Assembly: GCF_000760735.1 (NCBI RefSeq)
Contig: NZ_JMEX01000008.1
Span: 900,018 to 964,017 of the forward strand
DNA from: Rhodococcoides fascians A44A
GTDB lineage: Bacteria; Actinomycetota; Actinomycetes; Mycobacteriales; Mycobacteriaceae
Direction: 5' to 3'
Length of the DNA: 64,000 bases
The notes under the pieces were generated by a model, which saw only the letters and a program-made list of their open reading frames with translations, had not been told where the DNA came from and did no database searches. This document shows, piece after piece, positions 41,433 through 50,800 of this stretch. The translations under genes were made by a program, and so were the position numbers. Position 1 is the stretch's first letter. Each line of letters opens with the position of its first letter.

Positions 41433-41523
41433 CATTCCGCAGGCTCCACTCCTGCCCCCACTGAGTCATTCCGCAGGCTCCACTCCTGCTTCTATCAAGT
41501 CATTCCGCAGGCTCCACTCCTGC
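41433..41523 (+). repeat. Three-copy 34-bp tandem array of the dispersed repeat, intergenic
   Basis: Units start at 41433, 41467 and 41501 and each contains CATTCCGCAGGCTCCACTCC, identical to the units at 20149-20270. The period is 34 bases, not divisible by three. The array lies between the antiporter stop (41425) and the GntR start (41542). It may serve as a terminator, as each unit has a GCAGG/CCTGC dyad. Confidence 0.95.
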
Positions 41524-41541
41524 GACGCCTAAGCTGACCGA

Positions 41542-42222
41542 ATGGCCCAGCAGCGTCGATCACCAGCGGACGGTGCCCCCGCATTGCGTCGGCGCCCACA
41601 ATTGTCCGAAGACGTCGCCAACCACGTGCGGCACATCGTCATGTCCGGCGCGGTCCGTCCGGGCGACTTCATCCGACTCGACGAGACGGCTGCCGAACTC
41701 GGTGTCAGCGTCACCCCGGTCCGCGAAGCACTGCTCACGTTGCGGGGCGAAGGAATGGTGGAACTGGTGCCGCACCGCGGCTACGTCGTCTCCCCGCTCA
41801 CGCCCGAGGACATCGTCGACATCTTCTGGCTACAGGGACAGATCGCAGTCGAACTGGTCCGCCGGGCGGCACCGAAGATCACCGACGACGTCGTTGCCGA
41901 GCTGGAGAAGTTCAACGAGTCCCTGGCCGCGGCGGTGGAAAAGAATCAGGCCGAGGAAGTCGAGATCGCCGAGTTCGAGTTCCACCGGGTTCTCAATCGC
42001 CTCACCGGTGCAACCAAGCTGGCGTGGTTTCTCAACAACGCCACCCGCTACACCCCCACCCGGCTGTACGCGTCGGATCCGGAATGGGGGCGAGCGGCGG
42101 TGCGTAATCACGAACAGTTGATCGACGCTCTCCGTGCGGGCGACGTGGATGCGGCCTGCACGCTGATGCGCCGACAGTTCACCGATGGCGCGGAACGCCT
42201 GATCGCGTACCGCGCCCTGTGA
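41542..42222 (+). CDS. GntR-family (FCD domain) regulator, copy 2
   Basis: A 226-residue GntR regulator, clearly paralogous to the gene at 20282-20938: both share RRRPQLSE, TAA-LGVS-TPVREAL-TLRGEG, DDIFWLQG-like and FEFHR-LNR blocks and a RYTP-RLYASDP-WG segment. The winged helix occupies residues about 20-85 and the FCD ligand domain the rest. It ends in a perfect palindrome and is convergent with fadB-fadA, whose regulation by it is possible but not shown. Confidence 0.9.
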   Translation: MAQQRRSPADGAPALRRRPQLSEDVANHVRHIVMSGAVRPGDFIRLDETAAELGVSVTPVREALLTLRGEGMVELVPHRGYVVSPLTPEDIVDIFWLQGQIAVELVRRAAPKITDDVVAELEKFNESLAAAVEKNQAEEVEIAEFEFHRVLNRLTGATKLAWFLNNATRYTPTRLYASDPEWGRAAVRNHEQLIDALRAGDVDAACTLMRRQFTDGAERLIAYRAL

Positions 42223-42258
42223 GTGGAAATGTGTCCCAGGGGACACATTTCCACTCAC
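42219..42258. terminator. Perfect 19-bp palindrome between GntR copy 2 and fadB
   Basis: Arms GTGAGTGGAAATGTGTCCC (42219-42237) and its exact complement (42240-42258) are separated by two bases. The GntR stop lies in the left arm and the fadB stop follows the right arm directly. The outer 12 bases are the same as in the palindrome at 18547-18624. It very probably terminates both genes. Confidence 0.85.
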
Positions 42259-44409
42259 CTAACGGAGCGAGTCCGGCGCGGTGAACCGCTCGCCGTACTT
42301 GGCAGCCAGCTCGTCGGCACGCTTGACGAACGCAGCCTGACCGAGGGAACCGTCCTGGGCCTCGTAGCCGACGATGTACTGGTGCACACCACCGGTCCAG
42401 GCCGGGTAGCCGATGCCGAAGATCGAGCCGATGTTGGCGTCGGCGGTGGTGTTCAGGACACCCTCGTCGAAGCACTTCTGCGTCTCGATGGCCTCGATGA
42501 ACAGCATGCGCTCCTTCAGATCCTCGAACGGGATGTCCGCGGTACCTGACTTGAACGCGTCACGCAGGCCAGGCCACAGGCCGGCGCGCTTGCCGTCGGC
42601 GTACTCGTAGAAGCCTGCGCCCTTGGCCTTCGACGGACGCTCGAACTCGTCGACCATCTTGTCGATGACTGCGCCGGCCGGATCCTCGGGAGGAGTTCCA
42701 CCCGCGGCCTTGATGGCGTCGTAGGTCTCCTTGCGGATCTTCTGCATCAGGTTGAGCGTCAGCTCGTCCGAGAGCTGCAGCGGCGCCGCCGGGTAGCCTG
42801 CCTGCAGACCTGCCTGCTCGATGGTCGACGGCTCCACACCTTCACCGAGCATCGCGATGGCCTCGTTGATGAAGGTGCCGATGACGCGCGAGGTGAAGAA
42901 TCCGCGGCTGTCGTTGACGACGATCGGAGTCTTTTTGATGACCTGTACCAGGTCGAAGGCCTTCGCCAGCGCAGCGTCCGACGTCTTCTCGCCGCGGATG
43001 ATCTCCACCAGCGGCATCTTGTCGACGGGCGAGAAGAAGTGGATTCCGATGAAGTCCTCCTGACGCTTCACGCCCTGAGCGAGGCTCGTGATCGGTAGCG
43101 TCGAGGTGTTGGAACCGAGCAACGCCGACGGGTCGACGAGGTCCTCGATCTCCTGGAACACCTTCTGCTTGAGCTCCTCGGATTCGAAGACCGCCTCGAT
43201 GACGAGATCGGCGCCTTCGACGTCCTTGGCGTCGGCGGTCGGATGGATCCGCGCGAGCAGCGCGTCGGACTTCTCCTGAGTGGTCTTGCCACGCGAGAGT
43301 GCCTTGGCCTCGATGGCCTCGGAGTACGCCTTGCCCTTCTGCGCGGATTCGATGGCGACGTCCTTGAGGACCACCTCGATGCCCGCTTTGGCACACACGT
43401 AGGCGATACCGGCGCCCATCATGCCTGCACCGAGCACTGCGACCTTGGTGAACGTCGTCTTCTCGATGCCGTCCGGGCGGGACTTGCCTGCATTGATCGC
43501 CTGCAGATCGAAGAAGAACGCCTGGATCATGTTCTTCGATACCGAGCCGGTGACCAACTCGGTGAAGTAGCGGGACTCGATGGTCGACGCATTGTCGAAA
43601 TCGACTTGAGCGCCCTCGACTGCGGCCGACAGGATCGCGCGCGGCGCCGGCATCGGCGCACCCTTGATCTGCTTACGCAGGTTCGACGGGAACGCAGGCA
43701 GGACGGCAGCGAGCTTCGGGTTCGACGGGGTGCCGCCGGGGATCTTGTAGCCCTTGACGTCCCATGGTGCGACGCCACCCTCGGGGTTGGCCTTGATCCA
43801 CGCCTTCGCCGCGGGCACGAGGGCGTCGATGCTGTCGACGAGCTCGTGCACGAGGCCGATCTCCAGAGCCTTCTCCGGACGGAACCGGGTGCCCTGGGCG
43901 AGGACCGTCATGAATCCGTTCTGGATGCCGAGCAGGCGCGTGATGCGTGTGACGCCACCGCCACCGGGCAGAAGACCGAGGGATACCTCGGGCAGACCGA
44001 GCTGAACGCCCGAGACATTCGCGGCGATCCGGTGGTGGGTCGCAAGAGTGATCTCGAGTCCACCGCCGAGTGCAGCACCGTTGATCGCGGAGACGACGGG
44101 CTTGCCGAGCTTCTCCAGGCGTCGCAGCTGCGCTTTGACTTCCTGTACCTCGTCGAACACGCGCTGGGCGTCCTCGGGCTTCGCGGTGATGAGGCTGTTG
44201 AGGTCACCACCGGCGAAGAACGTTTTCTTCGCCGAGGTGATCACGACGCCGGTGATGGAGTCGAGTTCCTTCTCCAGTCGATCGACGGTCGCGCCCATCG
44301 AGTCCTTGTACAGCTGGTTCATCGTGTTGGCGCCCTGGTTGGGGTCGTCCATCGTGAGCACGACGATGCCGTCGGAATCCTGGTCCCAGGTGATCATGTT
44401 TTCGCTCAT
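42259..44409 (-). CDS. fadB: Fatty acid oxidation multifunctional protein FadB (enoyl-CoA hydratase/3-hydroxyacyl-CoA dehydrogenase)
   Basis: A 716-residue trifunctional-type alpha subunit. Residues about 1-200 are the crotonase domain (KKTFFAGGDLNSL; ALGGGLEITLATHHRI; then LPEVSLGLLPGGGGVTR with the catalytic Glu). Residues about 330-520 are the NAD-binding 3-hydroxyacyl-CoA dehydrogenase domain (AVLGAGMMGAGIAYVCAKAGIEVVLKD, then IHFFSPVDKMPLVEI with the catalytic His). The C-terminal dehydrogenase domain repeat follows. With FadA, 10 bases upstream in the operon, it completes the beta-oxidation spiral. The start MSENMITWDQD follows a GAGG site. The closest named relatives by architecture are actinobacterial FadB (Rv0860). 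Confidence 0.94.
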   Translation of the reverse strand: MSENMITWDQDSDGIVVLTMDDPNQGANTMNQLYKDSMGATVDRLEKELDSITGVVITSAKKTFFAGGDLNSLITAKPEDAQRVFDEVQEVKAQLRRLEKLGKPVVSAINGAALGGGLEITLATHHRIAANVSGVQLGLPEVSLGLLPGGGGVTRITRLLGIQNGFMTVLAQGTRFRPEKALEIGLVHELVDSIDALVPAAKAWIKANPEGGVAPWDVKGYKIPGGTPSNPKLAAVLPAFPSNLRKQIKGAPMPAPRAILSAAVEGAQVDFDNASTIESRYFTELVTGSVSKNMIQAFFFDLQAINAGKSRPDGIEKTTFTKVAVLGAGMMGAGIAYVCAKAGIEVVLKDVAIESAQKGKAYSEAIEAKALSRGKTTQEKSDALLARIHPTADAKDVEGADLVIEAVFESEELKQKVFQEIEDLVDPSALLGSNTSTLPITSLAQGVKRQEDFIGIHFFSPVDKMPLVEIIRGEKTSDAALAKAFDLVQVIKKTPIVVNDSRGFFTSRVIGTFINEAIAMLGEGVEPSTIEQAGLQAGYPAAPLQLSDELTLNLMQKIRKETYDAIKAAGGTPPEDPAGAVIDKMVDEFERPSKAKGAGFYEYADGKRAGLWPGLRDAFKSGTADIPFEDLKERMLFIEAIETQKCFDEGVLNTTADANIGSIFGIGYPAWTGGVHQYIVGYEAQDGSLGQAAFVKRADELAAKYGERFTAPDSLR

Positions 44410-44419
44410 GGTGTGTTCC

Positions 44420-45631
44420 TCAGACTCGCTCGATGATGGTGGCAACGCCCATGCCGCCGCCGATGCACAGGGTGATGAGTGCGTACCGGCCGCCGCGACG
44501 CTCGAGCTCGTCGAGCACGGTTCCGGTGATCATGGCTCCGGTGGCGCCGAGCGGGTGGCCCATCGCGATGGCTCCACCGTTGACGTTGAGCTTCTCGTTC
44601 GGGATCTGCAGGTCCTTCTGGAAGCGAAGGACGACGGACGCGAACGCCTCGTTCAATTCGAAGAGATCGATGTCGTCGACGGTCAATCCTGCGGTTGCGA
44701 GAACCTTCTTCGACGCGGGTGTCGGGCCGGTCAGCATGATCGTCGTGTCTGCACCGGAGGTGGCCGTCGCGACGATGCGCGCACGCGGAACCAGGTTCAG
44801 GTCCTTGCCTGCCTGCTCGCTACCGACAAGGACGAGGGCTGCACCGTCGACGATGCCGGAGCTGTTACCACCGGTGTGGACGTGATCGATCTTCTCGATC
44901 CAGTGGTACTTCTGCAGCGCGACGTCGTCGAATCCACCCATCGCAGCGACACCGGTGAAGGCCGGGTTCAGTTTGCCGAGCGATTCGACCGTGCTGCCCG
45001 GACGCATGTGCTCGTCGTGGTCGAGGATCAGCAGGCCGTTCTGGTCGGTGACCGGTACGACGGACTTGGCGAAGTAGCCACCCGACCATGCAGCGGCGGC
45101 ACGCTCCTGCGACTGCACTGCGTAGGCGTCGACGTCTTCGCGGCTGAACCCCTCGATCGTCGCGATGAGATCGGCGCCGATGCCCTGCGGCGCGAAGTAC
45201 GTGTCGTAGTTGGTGGCCGGATCCATCGCCCACGCGCCGCCGTCACTGCCCATCGGGACGCGGGACATGGACTCGACACCACCGGCGATGACGACCTCGT
45301 CCCAGCCGGAACGCACCTTCTGCGCAGCCAGGTTGACGGCTTCGAGGCCGGACGCGCAGAACCGGTTGAGCTGGAATCCGCCCACGGTGTCCGGCATCTT
45401 CGCGGCCAGAACCGCGGTGCGCGCAATATCGGCACCCTGATCGCCCACCGGGGAGACCACACCGAGGATCAAGTCGGAGATGCGGTTCTCGTCGAGGTCG
45501 GGGAACCGTCGACGCAACTCGTCGATCAGGCCGGTGACCAGCGAAATGGGCTTGACGGAATGCAGTGAGCCGTTCTTCCCCTTGCCGCGTGGGGTCCTGA
45601 TGGCTTCGTAAATGAACGCTTCTGTAGTCAC
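44420..45631 (-). CDS. fadA: Acetyl-CoA acyltransferase (3-ketoacyl-CoA thiolase) FadA
   Basis: A 403-residue thiolase that cleaves 3-ketoacyl-CoA with CoA. The acyl-accepting Cys is in [18 protein letters not shown]. The second-half motifs [20 protein letters not shown] and the terminal [13 protein letters not shown] (with the second catalytic Cys) are intact. The start is GTG at 45631 with a GGAAGGA site a few bases upstream. Together with FadB this forms the complete degradative pair of the accessory block. Confidence 0.94.
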   Translation of the reverse strand: MTTEAFIYEAIRTPRGKGKNGSLHSVKPISLVTGLIDELRRRFPDLDENRISDLILGVVSPVGDQGADIARTAVLAAKMPDTVGGFQLNRFCASGLEAVNLAAQKVRSGWDEVVIAGGVESMSRVPMGSDGGAWAMDPATNYDTYFAPQGIGADLIATIEGFSREDVDAYAVQSQERAAAAWSGGYFAKSVVPVTDQNGLLILDHDEHMRPGSTVESLGKLNPAFTGVAAMGGFDDVALQKYHWIEKIDHVHTGGNSSGIVDGAALVLVGSEQAGKDLNLVPRARIVATATSGADTTIMLTGPTPASKKVLATAGLTVDDIDLFELNEAFASVVLRFQKDLQIPNEKLNVNGGAIAMGHPLGATGAMITGTVLDELERRGGRYALITLCIGGGMGVATIIERV

Positions 45632-45840
45632 AGCGCGGTCGTTCCTTCCACGTACTTCTGACTCGGCGGCGGCACCCGAGGGCGCCGCAGGACTCGAGGA
45701 TCACACCTCGGCTCCTCTCACACTAGAACGCGGTACACAACCCGGTGAAGGACCGAAACGAGCGCGGTCCGTGACCGGCGCGTGCGTTTCAGCTCGACGA
45801 GACAGGGGTAGAGATAGCATCACCACTCGGGGGGATATGG

Positions 45841-45893
45841 GAGTGGAGCCAGCGGAACGAACCGGTTCCACAGAGTGGAGCCTGCGGGGGAGG
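45841..45893 (-). repeat. Two degenerate copies of the dispersed repeat, reverse orientation
   Basis: GAGTGGAGCCAGCGGAACGA (45841-45860) and GAGTGGAGCCTGCGGGGGAG (45874-45893) are spaced 33 bases apart, the same period as the array at 20149-20270. They lie upstream of a small unknown gene, in the 294-base gap between the divergent fadA and that gene; the rest of the gap shows nothing else clear. Confidence 0.75.
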
Positions 45894-45925
45894 TTCGAGC
45901 TCGGCCAGTTACGGAGATGATGACC

Positions 45926-46156
45926 ATGGACACCCAGAAGCCGCTCGCGGTCGGAGCGCACGTCAAAGTGCGCTACAGCTCCGATTCTTCCCTGCCACGC
46001 GACCAGTGGCCCAAGGAATCAGGCGTCGTCAAGGAAGACTTCGGTGAGCAGACGGCATCGGTCGACCGCACCTGGGCCCGGGCTCACCGCTACGCCGTCG
46101 CCCTCGACGACGGCCGACTCGTCTTCGTCGACCCCGAGGACATCGAAGCAACCTGA
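45926..46156 (+). CDS. Small uncharacterized protein, probable SH3-like fold
   Basis: About 76 residues, beginning MDTQKPLAVGAHVKVRYSSDSS and ending RYAVALDDGRLVFVDPEDIEAT. I do not recognise a named family. The alternation of short hydrophobic strands with VGAHVKV near the start and a GRLVFVDPEDIEA ending resembles a small beta-barrel of the SH3/KOW type. GGAG nine bases before this ATG supports the start; ATGs at 45917 and 45920 are alternatives. It stands alone between fadA (divergent) and dnaX (convergent), at the right edge of the block that interrupts the conserved order. Confidence 0.6.
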   Translation: MDTQKPLAVGAHVKVRYSSDSSLPRDQWPKESGVVKEDFGEQTASVDRTWARAHRYAVALDDGRLVFVDPEDIEAT

Positions 46157-46179
46157 CCAAGGTCGGTCATGTGGTCGAC

Positions 46180-46255
46180 TCAGCACCCTTTCTACCGACC
46201 CAGCACGCCTTCTATCCGCGGACTGGGCGTGTCAGCTCGGCAAGAAGGGTGCTGA
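46180..46255. terminator. Nested inverted repeats between the small gene and dnaX
   Basis: TCAGCACCCTT (46180-46190) pairs exactly with AAGGGTGCTGA (46245-46255), and an inner CACGCC/GGCGTG pair lies between them. The element separates two convergent genes and ends just before the dnaX stop, so a bidirectional terminator is likely. Confidence 0.6.
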
Positions 46256-46258
46256 CTC

Positions 46259-48595
46259 CTACTCCTTGAGCGGAGTTGCTCCGAGTTCTGCCTGCAGCAG
46301 TTCCATGGCCACCGTTTCCGGGTCGCGCCGCACCGACGGGTCGGCAGGCTCGGCGGCCGCTTTGAGCAGCTCTTCCTCGTCCTCCGGTGTTTCCGGGGGC
46401 GGTGGACCGGCCGGCTCGGGGTCGTCGGGATAGTCGGGCGCCTCGGGGGGCGGTATGTCGTCGTATCCGTGGTCGGTCGCTCCCGACTCCCGCGCCGTCG
46501 AAGCCGGCTTGTTCGCCTGGCTCGGACGCGAGAACTTGGTCGGAGGCGCTTTCGGAGGCTCGGGCGCGGCCTTGGCGACCGGAGCTTCCTCAGCAGGAGC
46601 TGCTGCTCCGACGACGCACGTCACCTGCCAGTCGACACCGAACACATCACGCAGCGCATCCCTGATGACGTCGGCATTCCGTCCTTCCTGCAGCCGCTTC
46701 GCGAGCGGCGCGGAATCGTGGCCGAGCGTGATCGAGCCGTCGCTCACCGCTCGAACCGAGGCACCGGACAGCATGACCTCGACCGTGCGGCTGCGCTCGC
46801 GCACCTTGGCTCGGACCTCGGACCAGACCGCACGAATCGCCGCGGCGTCCGGCTGAGTGGACGCCGCCGCAACCGGCTCGGGCTCCGGATTCGGTACTGG
46901 TTCAGGGGCTGGTATCTGTTCCGGGGCAGGCTCGGGCTCGACCGGCGCAGGGAAGTCGAACGCGCGGGTCGGTTCGGCGACTGGACGCTCGGGCTCTACG
47001 GGCGCCGCTTCAGGTTCCGGGGTCGGCTCGGGTTCCGGGGTCGACACAGGCTCCGGAACAGGCTCGGGTTCCGGGGTCGGCTCGGGGTCCGGCTGCGGCA
47101 CCGGAGTGGGCTCGGGCTGCGGCTCGGGCTCAGGAGTGGGCTCGGGCTGCGGCGTCGGCTCGGGCTGCGGCGTCGGCTCGGGCTCAGGAGTGGGTTTGGG
47201 TTCGGGCTCGGGCGTCGTCGGAATGCTGGCGGCAGGTGCCGGAGGGACTGCGGGAGCGGTCGGAACCACGGGAGGTACGTCAGGCGCGGGCGCTGCAGGC
47301 TCGGGGGCCGCAGCCGCCCGTTGGGACGGCCGGACGAACTTGGGCGGTGTGTCGTCGACCGGCGGCGCGCTGGGGGTCGACGGCTCAGCACGACGCTGCG
47401 GAGCCTGGTCGACGGCTGCTTGCTCGCCGGCGGGCAACGTGACGTCCAGGCGCCGCTCGAGACGCTCGAGACGCTGCAGCACAGCAGATTCGGCGTCGGA
47501 TGCCGAGGGAAGCAGCATCCGCGCACACATGACTTCGAGCAGCAGGCGCGGTGCGGTGGCGCCGCGCATCTCCCCCAGACCGGCGTGGATGATCTCTGCA
47601 TAGCGCGCCAGGGTCGCCGAGCCGATGCGGCCCGCTTCGTCGCGCAGACGTTCGAGAACGTCACCGGGAACATCGACCAGCCCGCGCTCACCTGCGTCGG
47701 GGACGGCGCGCATGAGGATGAGGTCGCGGAGCCTTTCCAGCAGGTCCGTCGCGAAGCGGCGCGGATCGTGTCCGGCGTCGACCACTTTGTCGACCGTCCC
47801 GAACAGTGATCCACCGTCCCCGGCCGCGAGTGCATCCACGGCTTCGTCGATCAACGCGACGTCGGTGACGCCGAGCAGGGACAGTGCCCGCGGATACGTG
47901 ACGCCTTCGGGTCCTGCGCCTGCGAGCAGCTGGTCCAGCACGCTCAGCGAGTCACGCGGCGATCCGCCGCCGGCTCGAATCACCAACGGATAGACGGGAT
48001 CCTCGACGGGGACCGACTCCTGCGCGGTGATCTTCTCGAGCAGCCCACGCATGGTCGACGGCGGGAGCAGCCGGAACGGGTAGTGGTGCGTACGCGAACG
48101 GATGGTCGGGAGCACCTTCTCCGGCTCCGTCGTCGCGAAGATGAAGACAAGGTGCTCCGGCGGCTCTTCGACGACCTTGAGCAGTGCGTTGAAGCCTGCT
48201 GTCGTGACCATGTGGGCCTCGTCGATGATGAAGATGACGTAGCGCGATTCGGCGGGCGCGTAGACCGCCTTGTCTCGGAGATCTCGTGCGTCGTCGACGC
48301 CACCGTGGCTTGCCGCGTCCATCTCGACGACGTCGAGGTTGCCCGGCCCACCCGGCGCGAGAGCGACGCAGGAGTTGCAGACGCCGCACGGCGTGGACGT
48401 CGGGCCTTCGACGCAGTTCAGCGACCGCGCGAGGATGCGCGCCGACGACGTCTTACCGCAGCCTCGGGGCCCGGAGAACAGGTATGCGTGGTTGATCCGA
48501 TTGGAGTTGAGCGCGGTGCTCAACGGTTCGGTTACGTGCTCCTGCCCGACGACCTCAGCGAACGTCGCAGGACGGTACTTCCGGTAGAGAGCCAC
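46259..48595 (-). CDS. dnaX: DNA polymerase III subunit gamma/tau
   Basis: A 778-residue clamp-loader ATPase that opens the sliding clamp and holds the replicase together. Walker A is [20 protein letters not shown], a zinc module follows ([16 protein letters not shown]), Walker B is [18 protein letters not shown], and the arginine-finger region is present. Residues about 455-575 are an extended Pro/Glu linker with repeating PEPTPEPE units, longer and more regular than the ordinary DnaX linker, before the C-terminal tau domain. The GTG start ([12 protein letters not shown]) is the same as in Rv3721c; a longer upstream frame is not supported. This gene restores the M. tuberculosis-like order after the accessory block. 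Confidence 0.95.
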   Translation of the reverse strand: MALYRKYRPATFAEVVGQEHVTEPLSTALNSNRINHAYLFSGPRGCGKTSSARILARSLNCVEGPTSTPCGVCNSCVALAPGGPGNLDVVEMDAASHGGVDDARDLRDKAVYAPAESRYVIFIIDEAHMVTTAGFNALLKVVEEPPEHLVFIFATTEPEKVLPTIRSRTHHYPFRLLPPSTMRGLLEKITAQESVPVEDPVYPLVIRAGGGSPRDSLSVLDQLLAGAGPEGVTYPRALSLLGVTDVALIDEAVDALAAGDGGSLFGTVDKVVDAGHDPRRFATDLLERLRDLILMRAVPDAGERGLVDVPGDVLERLRDEAGRIGSATLARYAEIIHAGLGEMRGATAPRLLLEVMCARMLLPSASDAESAVLQRLERLERRLDVTLPAGEQAAVDQAPQRRAEPSTPSAPPVDDTPPKFVRPSQRAAAAPEPAAPAPDVPPVVPTAPAVPPAPAASIPTTPEPEPKPTPEPEPTPQPEPTPQPEPTPEPEPQPEPTPVPQPDPEPTPEPEPVPEPVSTPEPEPTPEPEAAPVEPERPVAEPTRAFDFPAPVEPEPAPEQIPAPEPVPNPEPEPVAAASTQPDAAAIRAVWSEVRAKVRERSRTVEVMLSGASVRAVSDGSITLGHDSAPLAKRLQEGRNADVIRDALRDVFGVDWQVTCVVGAAAPAEEAPVAKAAPEPPKAPPTKFSRPSQANKPASTARESGATDHGYDDIPPPEAPDYPDDPEPAGPPPPETPEDEEELLKAAAEPADPSVRRDPETVAMELLQAELGATPLKE

Positions 48596-48680
48596 GCATG
48601 GAAGGGTACCGGCGCGCACCGACACCGGCACAACCCCGTCGGGCGGTCGAGCATGCCCGCCGCCATGGCCGGAGCGCGTC

Positions 48681-49256
48681 TCACTTGTTCTTCGCGGCTG
48701 CCTTCGCTGCCTTCTTGAACTCGCGGACCTCGAGCAGGGATTTCTCGTCGACGACATCGGCGATGGAACGCCTGGAACCGTCGTCGCCGTAGGCCCCTGC
48801 GGCGTCCCGCCAGCCTTCGGGAGTGACGCCCATCTGCTTCCCGAGGAGCGCGAGGAAGATGCGGGCCTTCTGGTCGCCGTATCCCGGTAGTGCTTTCAGC
48901 CGCTTCAGAACCTCGGCGCCGTTCGGGTCGCCGCGACGCCAGATCTCGTCGGGTTTGCCGTCGTAGTTCTCGGCGACGAACTCCGCGAGACCCTGAATCC
49001 GCTTGGCCATCGAGCCCGGAAAGCGGTGCACTGCAGGGGTCGTCGCGCACACCGCGGCGAACTCGTCGGGGTCGGCCTGCGCGATGGTGTCGACCTTGAG
49101 GTCACCGAGACGGTCGACGAGTTTCTTCGGGCCCGCGAATGCCGATTCCATGGGCACCTGCTGATCCAGCAGCATCCCGATGAGCAGCGCGAACGGGTCC
49201 TCGGCCAACAACGCATCGGCTTCCGCGTCGCCAGTCAGATGCAAGGTGGGAGACAT
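48681..49256 (-). CDS. HhH-GPD family base-excision repair protein
   Basis: About 191 residues. The sequence starts [46 protein letters not shown], typical of actinobacterial HhH-GPD proteins. The helix-hairpin-helix is [27 protein letters not shown]. Related glycosylases remove damaged bases, but the catalytic Asp and iron-sulfur cysteines of Nth are not evident, so enzymatic activity is uncertain. An in-frame ATG at 49268 would add four residues. It precedes dnaX on the same strand with 85 bases between. Confidence 0.82.
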   Translation of the reverse strand: MSPTLHLTGDAEADALLAEDPFALLIGMLLDQQVPMESAFAGPKKLVDRLGDLKVDTIAQADPDEFAAVCATTPAVHRFPGSMAKRIQGLAEFVAENYDGKPDEIWRRGDPNGAEVLKRLKALPGYGDQKARIFLALLGKQMGVTPEGWRDAAGAYGDDGSRRSIADVVDEKSLLEVREFKKAAKAAAKNK

Positions 49257-49289
49257 GTCGTCGATCATGCCACCTGTGGATCGAGGCTC

Positions 49290-50093
49290 CTAGGTGATGG
49301 ATACCAGTTGAGTGATGTCGTCGAAGGGCAGTGGTCCGTCGACGACGGCCCCGACGACTGCGTTGTTGAGCGTGATGGAACCGCCGTGGTTGTCGAGGAA
49401 TGCCGTGTCCGCAGCGTCGCGACCGGTGGCGATCCGCACCAGCGTCGACCGCGGAGCCAGGCACGTCGCGTCGACCACACGCCACTGGCCGTCGACGAAT
49501 GCCTCGGCGACGGCGTGGAAGTCCATGGGGTCGCATCCGGGTGCGTACACCGCGACGAGCCGTGCCGGTACGTTCACCGCACGCAGCAACGCCACGACGA
49601 GATGGGTGTAATCCCGGCACACACCTGCACCTGCGAGGAGGGTGTCCACTGCACCGTCGATCGGGTCACTGCTTCCCGGAACGTAGTTGAGCCGTGAGCC
49701 GACCCAGGACGACACCTCGGCGAGCAATTTCTCCGACGCCGCGTAGGAACCGAATTCCGTTGCCGCGAAACCGAAGAACTTGTCGGCCTCGGCATATCTG
49801 CTGGGACGTAGATACAGCGAGAGATCGTAATCCGACACAGGCGCCGGGTCGGTGTTGCCGTACACGGTGGCCGAGTACGACACCTCGAGCTTTCCGACGC
49901 CCGCATGCAACTTGTGGATTCGGGTGCCGTGCGCGCCGCTGATCTCCTGGAAATCGACCGGCTGGCCATCGAGAGTGAACGACAGCGCTTCCCACACTTC
50001 GGCGCCCGGGTGTGGAGCGATGGCGATCTGGAATTCCAGGGTGCTCGCCTCGGTGACGTCCACGTCGAGGTAGGCCGAGACTTCGCGTTTCAT
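49290..50093 (-). CDS. Transglutaminase-like cysteine protease domain protein
   Basis: A 267-residue protein with an N-terminal beta-sandwich (residues about 1-90) and a transglutaminase core. Cys159 lies in AGAGVCRDYTHLVVALLRAVNVPARLV, the His is in DFHAVAEAFVDGQWRVVD and the Asp in VVDAT, forming the expected triad. Proteins with this layout occur widely beside unknown-function operons in actinobacteria and may act as peptidases or amide-cleaving enzymes. The ATG at 50093 is chosen because the upstream in-frame sequence lacks family character. Confidence 0.85.
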   Translation of the reverse strand: MKREVSAYLDVDVTEASTLEFQIAIAPHPGAEVWEALSFTLDGQPVDFQEISGAHGTRIHKLHAGVGKLEVSYSATVYGNTDPAPVSDYDLSLYLRPSRYAEADKFFGFAATEFGSYAASEKLLAEVSSWVGSRLNYVPGSSDPIDGAVDTLLAGAGVCRDYTHLVVALLRAVNVPARLVAVYAPGCDPMDFHAVAEAFVDGQWRVVDATCLAPRSTLVRIATGRDAADTAFLDNHGGSITLNNAVVGAVVDGPLPFDDITQLVSIT

Positions 50094-50146
50094 TGTGATG
50101 ATCCTGCCACCGTTCATTCGATCCTGCAGATCGGACTCGAGCACCC

Positions 50147-50800
50147 TCAGGACTCGTCGGGGCGGAATTCACCCGTGACGAGAAAGATGACACGCTTGGC
50201 GACTTCGACCGTGTGATCGGAGAAGCGCTCGTAGAAGCGTCCGAGGAGCGTCATGTCGACGGCGGCGGGGACACCGTGCGGCCAGTCGGGAGACGAGGTC
50301 AGGGTGAACAGGCTGCGATGCAGCTCGTCCATTTTCTCGTCCTTGACCTGCAGCTCGGCGGCCAGGTCCGCGTCCCTGGTCAGCAGAACCTCGCGGGTGG
50401 CGTCGGCCTGCTCGACCGCGACGCGGCCCATCTCGGCGAAGACGCTCTCCACCTCGACGGGGAGGACGTGAGCAGGGTGACGTCTGCGCGCTAGCTCGGC
50501 GATGTGGATGGCGAGGCCACCCATTCGCTGCAGATCGGCGACTATGTGGATCCCGCTCACCATGATTCGCAGGTCCAGCGCGACGGGTGACTGCAACGCG
50601 AGTACCGAAAATGCTTTGTGCTCCCACGCCGCGGCGAGTTCGTCGATGCGTTCCCGGCTGCTGATGGTTTCCTCGGCCAGCGCCAGATCGGCCGTCAGCA
50701 ACGCCTGCGTCGCCGACGCCATCGCCTTCTCGGCCAGGGTGCACATGTCGGCGAGGTCGGCTCGGATCTCGACGAGTTGCTCGTTGTAGTTCTCACGCAC
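50147..50800 (-). CDS. phoU: Phosphate transport system regulatory protein PhoU
   Basis: A 217-residue PhoU protein, which represses the Pho regulon through the PstSCAB transporter and PhoR. The two repeated three-helix bundles are visible, each with its metal-binding helix; the first has LDLRIMVSGIHIVADLQRMGGLAIHIAELARRR and the second DMTLLGRFYERFSDHTVEVAKRVIFLVTGE. The start is GTG (VRENYNEQLVEIRADL). No pst genes are adjacent, so it is orphaned here, as one of the phoU copies is in many actinobacteria. Confidence 0.93.
   Translation of the reverse strand: MRENYNEQLVEIRADLADMCTLAEKAMASATQALLTADLALAEETISSRERIDELAAAWEHKAFSVLALQSPVALDLRIMVSGIHIVADLQRMGGLAIHIAELARRRHPAHVLPVEVESVFAEMGRVAVEQADATREVLLTRDADLAAELQVKDEKMDELHRSLFTLTSSPDWPHGVPAAVDMTLLGRFYERFSDHTVEVAKRVIFLVTGEFRPDES

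Noticed and set aside
46259-48757. DnaX with a 50-residue N-terminal extension
   Set aside because: The family start [10 protein letters not shown] is preceded by nothing conserved; the extra residues are Arg/Gly-rich filler from an open GC-rich frame.
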